64,000 nt of DNA from Centropus unirufus (taxonomy: Eukaryota; Chordata; Aves; Cuculiformes; Centropidae), in assembly GCA_013397695.1 (NCBI GenBank), contig VYZI01000118.1:390497-454496 (forward strand). The letters are read 5' to 3'. A program made the translations under genes and the position numbers. Under the pieces are notes generated by a model. That model did no database searches. It was not told the DNA's origin and was given only the letters and a program-made list of their open reading frames with translations. Of this stretch, positions 58,709 through 64,000 are shown in pieces (the stretch's first letter is position 1; every line of letters starts with the position of its first letter).

Positions 58709-59017
58709 CATTAAAACCTCCTTTCTGTTGAAGAGAAAGGGTGCACTGAATGATCCGAGGCATAATCTGAGACAGTGAAGTACTTTCACTAGAAATGCAG
58801 AAGCAAGGACAATGATGACAGCAAGACCATTGAAGGGCTACGGAGCCAACCCGTGGAGGTTCTGCCAAAATCATACTGCTCCCTCCTGTAACAGGTCCTG
58901 CGAGCTGTGAAACGTGGGCCATTTGGACCAAAACCAGGTTTAATTTATATACGCTCTAGTTTAACTGAGGTAGTACTGTTTAACCACAGCTCCTTGTTTT
59001 CAGGCCTTGCTGGGTTG

Positions 59018-59240
59018 CGAAGCAGAAACCGGATACCGTTCTTAATGAGATGTGAAACAGATGGTCCTTCCCCTCCGTAATACCGAATTTCCATCGCCCT
59101 TTCCTACAGATGATCTCCAAGTGCTTAGAAAGACCTCAACTGCGTTAATACGCACGCTGCCTTTGCAAGGCGAGCGCTCCTCGGTCCCTCTGGTGTGGGG
59201 ACGCCGTGGTGACAGACACCGATTTCCCATCGGTCAATAG
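59018..59240. other. Small CpG cluster
   Basis: About 16 CpG dinucleotides by hand count fall in roughly 220 bases, well above the surrounding DNA. No TATA box, hairpin or exon accompanies them. The overlapping 62-67-codon frames on both strands look compositional. This could be a weak regulatory CpG patch or chance. Confidence 0.35.
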
Positions 59241-60099
59241 GCAGCCCCCCTGTAGCAGGGCTTGGAAGAGAAACCAGCTCTCCCAGCTCCCTTTGCGCAG
59301 CCCAGATCTCATTTTTTTCCTGCTAAAACAGTGAGGTCTACACCCCAAATCTCAACGCCTCTGTTCCTTTAAAGCTTGGTTAAGCAAGTTACGGCTCCAT
59401 TGTCATGGCCCGAAACAATGCACAGACACAGCAGACGCATTTCTGGTTCCAAGCATGGCAAATGTCAGCGTTTGTGTTTTTGTTAGCCGGCCTAATTATC
59501 GTGCGTCCTCTAAAACTCTGCTGTAATTACTACTCACCATGCTGACACCTACTGCTAAGGAGAGGGCTGCTCAGCAGCAGGATTTCTTTACTCCTGGACC
59601 CAGCCAACAAACTGCATGTGACACCAACAGATGTTTCTGGTTTTAAAACAGTGGGAACTTCATGAACTGTTTTCCCCAACCTCCCAGGAGTAAATGCCAC
59701 CATAGTTGAAAAGTTGGAAACGTTTGCCAGGCTCTGAACAAAGCTGTGAATGAATGCTGGAGTAATTTACTACTCCTGCAGTCCATTTTTAAAAATAAAA
59801 CAGCGGATGAGGCTACAGAAAAGGCCATTAGCAAAAGCAGGGCTGTGGGAGTTTTGCTGGTACGGGCTTTGCGTTATCTACATATGTATTACAGCACGTG
59901 GATAAACACCTTAGGAGAATATCACTCCAGGGAGTGTTTGTGACTCGTGTTTTGTGAGGGAATGCCCATTAACTCACAGGACTGTTCGGAATTGTGTTTG
60001 CAGCATAAAGGGAATAGCTTGGCTCAGGTTCCGTAGCTGTAACTGTACAGGGAGAGGGGAGGAGAAAAAAAAAAAAAAATCAATAAGTTCAGTGTAAGC

Positions 60100-60560
60100 A
60101 AGTCAGAGCAACCTTTAAAATAATAAGACAAATCAATTTATTTCACCAATGTCTTTGTTTCCAAATGCCATTGTTTGGTGCTTTCCGCTGTCATTGCCCA
60201 TGACATTTGAGAAAACTTGGCTCTTAGTCATTTAGGTGCAGCAGAAATTATCATGGAACAGCCATGTGAAAGGATTGTACATTCACCTCAGTGAGGATCT
60301 GCTGTAACAACCTTGTCCTGTGGGGTAAGGAGCAGGGAGGAGGCGGGGGAAGGCAGGAGAGACAAGTTTTAAATATGGACAGAAAAGCCCTACTTTATTG
60401 CTATATACAATGAAAAGTAATTACAGAGAAAAATGAAAGCTGCTTCTCGCTGTTAGCAGGAAGAATAAGGGAATTCTGTTCCTTTTTAAAGCTTGGAGTC
60501 CATTTTGATATAATTGGTTCCAGAATTATTTATGACATTAATTGCTGCATTATCGACTGC
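60100..60560. promoter_or_regulatory. Candidate conserved noncoding elements
   Basis: Two repeat-free motif-rich parts. About 60,110-60,280 has 'acaaatcaatttatttcacc', 'gtctttgtttcc' (SOX-like TTTGT), 'tgccattgtttggtg' (SOX-like CATTGTT) and 'gaaattatcatgg'. About 60,500-60,560 has 'ttgatataattggttcc', 'gaattatttatgacattaat' and 'tgctgcattatcgactgcc'. Motifs are visible and conservation is inferred. A G-rich segment lies between them at 60,320-60,360. Confidence 0.28.
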
Positions 60561-61330
60561 CTGTCAGCTCTTCTGGCAGTTAGTCCATCTTTCTTACCAC
60601 AGAAAGCCAGCTCAGCCCAAACTAGACTGACAAGCTAATTATACCCATCTTCCCCTTCAATGACAAATGCTGCTCATCGGAAACCTTTCTAGAAATAAGC
60701 TTTCATTCTTCCCCCTTTTTCCTGAGCCAGACACAACCGATATCTCAAGGTACAGATCACAGCTGAAACTCTGCTCACAGTGCTATTAGCTCTGAACATC
60801 TCACTTGAGCCAAAAAACCTAAGCATCTTATGTTATCAAACCGGATGTCATTCCCTGATGCTGGTTTTCCGTGGAAGTGCACTGGGCCGTGGCTGTCACT
60901 CAAACCTGGCTGCATGAGCTGGGCTCCTCTCGGCTGCTCGAGCAGGTCCCTGACAGCCAGGCCAAGGCTCAGCAGGAACGCTTTGTATTTGCCTCACGTA
61001 AACTTCCACGGTCAATATTTTACACCTTCTATTTCCCTTTATTCCACAAACGGGGGTGACATTGCCCAGAAAAAAAAAACAAACCAAAAAACATGTTCCT
61101 ATGGAGAAGGGAAACTGGGATGACTGCTGTGAGTGGACATCCAGGATATGAGGGGAAATGCCAGAGAAGAAAGGACCTGGTCAACACAACACCCTTGCCT
61201 CCACTGCTCAGGGTCAAGTTAAGCAGCCGGGTGCCCTGGATGTTTACCTCATCAAGGTCCTTGCATTGTTGTGCCATAACACGGGCTGGTATCAGCTCTT
61301 AAGCACCACCAAAGCCACTTGCTCCTCTCC

Positions 61331-61503
61331 ATTTTTCAATATATTTTTCAATATTTTATTTTCAATATATTTTTCTATATTTTAAATATATTTTTCAATA
61401 TTTTATTTTCAATATTTTTCAATATTTTTAATATTTTTCAATATTTTTTCAATATTTCAATATTCTGTTTCAATATTTTTCAATATTACATTTTCAATAT
61501 GTT
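61331..61503 (+). repeat. AT-rich minisatellite, TTTTCAATAT-type unit
   Basis: About 173 bp of variably spaced copies of a 9-12-bp unit (TTTTCAATAT), with occasional TTTTAAATAT, TTTCTATAT and TTCTGTTT variants. Translated on plus it yields a spurious Phe/Asn/Ile/Tyr-repeat frame (61319-61561). Unit length varies through T-run slippage. It should be highly polymorphic between individuals. Confidence 0.92.
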
Positions 61504-61920
61504 ATTTGTATCCACAAGGGTTTTAAGCATCTTTGCATTTGGTTGTTTCTTTTTTTTTTAACGATTAGGCCCTGGGACACCTACGCAGTGACAGAATCTG
61601 TCAGAGATTTGGGTCCCATTCGCACAGAGACCACAGTAATAAAAATAATGATCGCAACATCAGCCTAGTTATGCACTCCTCAGTACCTACTCATCTGCCT
61701 CCAGTTCAGTTCCTTGTCTGTCAGAGAATTCACAGTAGATGTGGTGCCTGGTAACAAGGAGTCAATGTCTCTTCTGGATGGAAACAACAATCTACACACC
61801 ACACATAGACTACGCACCCCTGATATGGAGTGAATTTTAGTCCAGATTTCAGGAAACAGGGTTCATCATTAAAATGTGTACTGGCAGGCACCGTCTCACA
61901 GGTGGTTGTCAAATAAAAAA

Positions 61921-62289
61921 GGGATTGTTCAGCCTAGAGAAGGCTCCAAGGAGACGTTATAGAAGAATCCAGTACTTACAGGGGCTCCAGGAGAGCTGGA
62001 GAGGGGCTCTTTATCAGGGAGGGCAGGGAAAGGACAAAGGAGGATGATTTTAGGCTGAAAGAGGGGAGACTGAGATAAAATCTTAGTCAGAAATGTTTTC
62101 CTGTGAGGTTGGGGAGGTCCTGGCTCAGGTTGGCCAGACATGCCATGGAAGCCCCATCCCTGGAGGTGTTCAAGGCCAGGTTGGATGGGGCTTGGAGCAA
62201 CCTGGTCCAGAGGAAGATGTCCCTGCCCATGGGAGGAGGTTGGAACTCCTTTGAGGCCCCTTCTAAGCAAACCCTTCTGTGATTCTTTG
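61921..62289 (+). mobile_element. CR1 LINE fragment, 369 bp
   Basis: Sense CR1: 'gggattgttcagcctagaga', 'aggctccaaggagacgttat', 'tccagtacttacaggggctc', 'gagctggagaggggctcttt', 'gattttaggctgaaagaggg', 'tcagaaatgttttcctgtga', 'gccccatccctggaggtgtt', 'caaggccaggttggatgggg', 'gatgtccctgcccatgggag', 'cccttctgtgattcttt'. It is complete at the 3' end, though the octamer tail is reduced. Minus-strand frames of 113 and 77 codons crossing it are shadows. Confidence 0.95.
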
Positions 62290-62702
62290 AAAAAGGATCT
62301 ATATTTGCTATACCCTTCATAGCCCTGCCCAGATGAAGCTCTTTCGGATCAGAGACGAGCGATGCTGGTGGCAGTACAACACCAGAGAGCCAATCTCACC
62401 ACCCCCCAGACACGCTACCCAATGCACTCAATCTGACCGCTACCAGCAGCACCAAATTTACTGAAATTGTACAGTGGAATTCAACAAAATAAAATTGGCA
62501 TCGATACTTCAGCAGGCCTAGACTAGAAAATGGCCATGAACTTGCAGTTGGTGAGGTAACTTCTCCTTTCATTCAACATAAATAGTAAAAATGGCAATTA
62601 AAATGACCACAGGGCTGCCTTGATTTACATCCTGTCCTTCTACATCCTTAGTTCAGAAAGCACTTGCAGTTCCTTTCTCAGTCTGAACAGGCTCCTGGGG
62701 TC

Positions 62703-62719
62703 TTTTTTTTTTTTTTTTT
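62703..62719 (+). repeat. T17 homopolymer
   Basis: Seventeen uninterrupted T residues, the longest homopolymer noticed in the window. On the minus strand this would be an A17 tail, the hallmark of a retrotransposed RNA. The adjoining sequence on that strand is not a recognised gene or SINE, so simple slippage is equally likely. Confidence 0.8.
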
Positions 62720-63356
62720 GTGAAAACATTGTTGCCAAGCAAAGTGAGGGTTGTGACTGAAGTCCTGTGCATTTTACGCTTTTTCTAGGTAAAGACCATG
62801 GGTAAAAAGAGCACATAAATTGACTCTGAAGCTTTTCAAATTGGCTACTTAAACCACTCCACACCTATAAATTGTGCCATGCTGTAGGCCGTGTTTCTCT
62901 AGACACCATCCTTCATGACAACAAGACCTAGAGGAGAGAATCGAGAACCTGATAAACAGATTAAATGTATGCTGAAATGTTGTGGAAAAAGTACGAAGGA
63001 TGGAATTCATGTAGGGCATCAGTTCAGTAGATGATGCAGCAGAGTTTTGTATCAGCGCTTTGTGTTTTTCCATCCCACGTACAGAAATCCTGCTGCACTG
63101 GTGAGATTCCCAAGGTTTTGAGAAGACGTAAAAAGTGTCCTTGGTATTTTTGCAGTTTTCAGCCTCAGACCAGTTGTGACAACAATCACCTCTTCTGAAG
63201 TTATGAAACACAAACATGGCAAACTCACTTTGATTCACAACAGCGTGTGCCATACATCATATTTCTGTATACTCTGCAAGGTAATTTTCATTCTAGATCA
63301 CGCTCATATTAAACACAAATAAAACTACAGTAAAAACAAACCATTACCCATCCGCT

Positions 63357-63404
63357 TGAAGTAAACCGTGAGATGTAAATTGAAGCAAACTGTGAGACGT
63401 AAAT
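63357..63404. repeat. 24-bp tandem duplication
   Basis: The unit at 63357-63380 (TGAAGTAAACCGTGAGATGT plus AAAT) is repeated at 63381-63404 with three transitions. All three differences are C/T, consistent with an older duplication that has decayed by point mutation. Confidence 0.88.
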
Positions 63405-64000
63405 TGTATATAAAAGCTGCAAGATTCCTTTTTGGTTTTTCCTTAGGGCTTGGCATTCCGAGAGCATGTAAATTGCCAGGAAGTGATTATTAATATGATG
63501 TATTATAACGCTACAGGTTTTGTTGTTGCTGACTAACCCTAGACTCCCCCCTCCATCATTTATCACCTATTTTTTTTCCTACCATCTTACTGATCATAAT
63601 TCAGAGCAGCTGATATGAAATGGTCTACTTTTTCATGTTTCGCTGTTGTAGCCACCTTTATAAAGCTTATTCACATTAAGCACTAAACACCTTTGCAGAA
63701 CACTAAATACTTCAAAAGAGAAAAATATGTTTTCCTGTAACGCCATCAGTAAATATATAAAGTTATATTCAGAGAGGACGTCAGCATTTCTGCCCAAGAG
63801 CATAACGAGGTGATAAGTTACTTCAAGAGCGCTAAGAGTAATGGCCTACTGGATTTTCATTTGTTGAGATTAAATGAATAGCCGTATACCGTAAAAGAGC
63901 ACCTTCCACCATCCGAATCGGCGCACGCTTTCAGGACTCATTGACAGCTGAAATAATGTCACTAGGGCTTGTATATTGCTGACCTTGATAGCTTTTTAGT

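Larger units (their letters stand above)
51781..61920. other. 10-kb CR1-poor noncoding block
   Basis: No CR1 and no supportable exon. It holds several small repeats (52529, 56774, 58667, 61331), a pyrimidine tract (54108-54162), candidate conserved blocks (54,180-54,375; 60,100-60,560) and a mild CpG cluster (59,018-59,240). The largest frames, 147 codons (53552-53995 minus) and 140 codons (58509-58931 minus), have unrecognisable products with no splice or promoter context. I do not call them genes. Confidence 0.55.
62290..64000. other. Noncoding DNA, no gene recognised
   Basis: Unique sequence to the window end. It has a T17 run (62703-62719) and a 24-bp tandem duplication (63357-63404). 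The 134-codon minus-strand frame (62849-63253) has a Cys/His-containing product ('GDCCHNWSEAENC') but no recognised domain and no supporting signals, so it is not called. Confidence 0.55.

Noticed and set aside
58509..58931. 140-codon minus-strand frame rich in Cys
   Set aside because: No recognisable family, spans a 14-bp tandem repeat, and lacks supporting signals.
60320..60360. G-rich segment as a G-quadruplex
   Set aside because: Only three runs of three or more G are present, so it does not meet the four-run rule.
61319..61561. 80-codon frame with repeated FNIFQYF-like motifs
   Set aside because: It is the translation of the TTTTCAATAT minisatellite, not a repeat protein.

Overview
The window looks like noncoding DNA from a bird nuclear genome. 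The recognisable interspersed repeats are nearly all CR1 LINE fragments: about 20 pieces on both strands. Several keep the avian-type 3' end, with a 'CTTTAAGGTCCCTTCCAAC'-like segment followed by short ATTCTATG-type repeats. I saw no mammalian SINE or L1 pattern, no bacterial gene organisation, no CRISPR array, and no tRNA or rRNA gene. I found no protein-coding exon I can support. The longest open frames (about 130-160 codons) are either antisense readings of CR1 copies or unrecognisable chance frames.

Layout. From 1 to about 15,980 there is unique AT-rich DNA with eight scattered CR1 fragments, a palindromic E-box (1663-1676) and a perfect 14-bp inverted repeat (14108-14154). From 15,981 to 28,000 I see no CR1. 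This stretch holds a cluster of TAAT/homeodomain-like motifs (about 16,560-17,480) and a relic of an old palindromic repeat (26,306-26,407). A nearly 500-bp CR1 lies at 28,001-28,495. A second CR1-poor stretch runs to about 40,442. From 40.4 to 51.8 kb CR1 fragments are denser. The longest (46,454-47,211, minus) still encodes an in-frame remnant of the C-terminal tail of CR1 ORF2. The same region has a block of alternating inverted 10-12-mers (48,533-48,664). It also has the only clear CpG-rich stretch (about 49,920-50,670), which ends in a strong TATA-box match (50,677-50,685). From 51,781 to 61,920 is a third CR1-poor stretch with small tandem repeats and enhancer-like motif clusters. The last part holds an AT-rich minisatellite (61,331-61,503), a 369-bp CR1 (61,921-62,289) and a 24-bp tandem duplication (63,357-63,404).

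Interpretation. The window is probably part of an avian gene desert or a very large intron, with possible regulatory elements in the CR1-poor blocks. The best single candidate for a transcribed function is the CpG-rich/TATA segment near 50.7 kb, which could start a noncoding RNA or an alternative first exon. Conservation, transcription and repeat-family assignments were not computed here and are inference. I found no convincing new multi-gene system.
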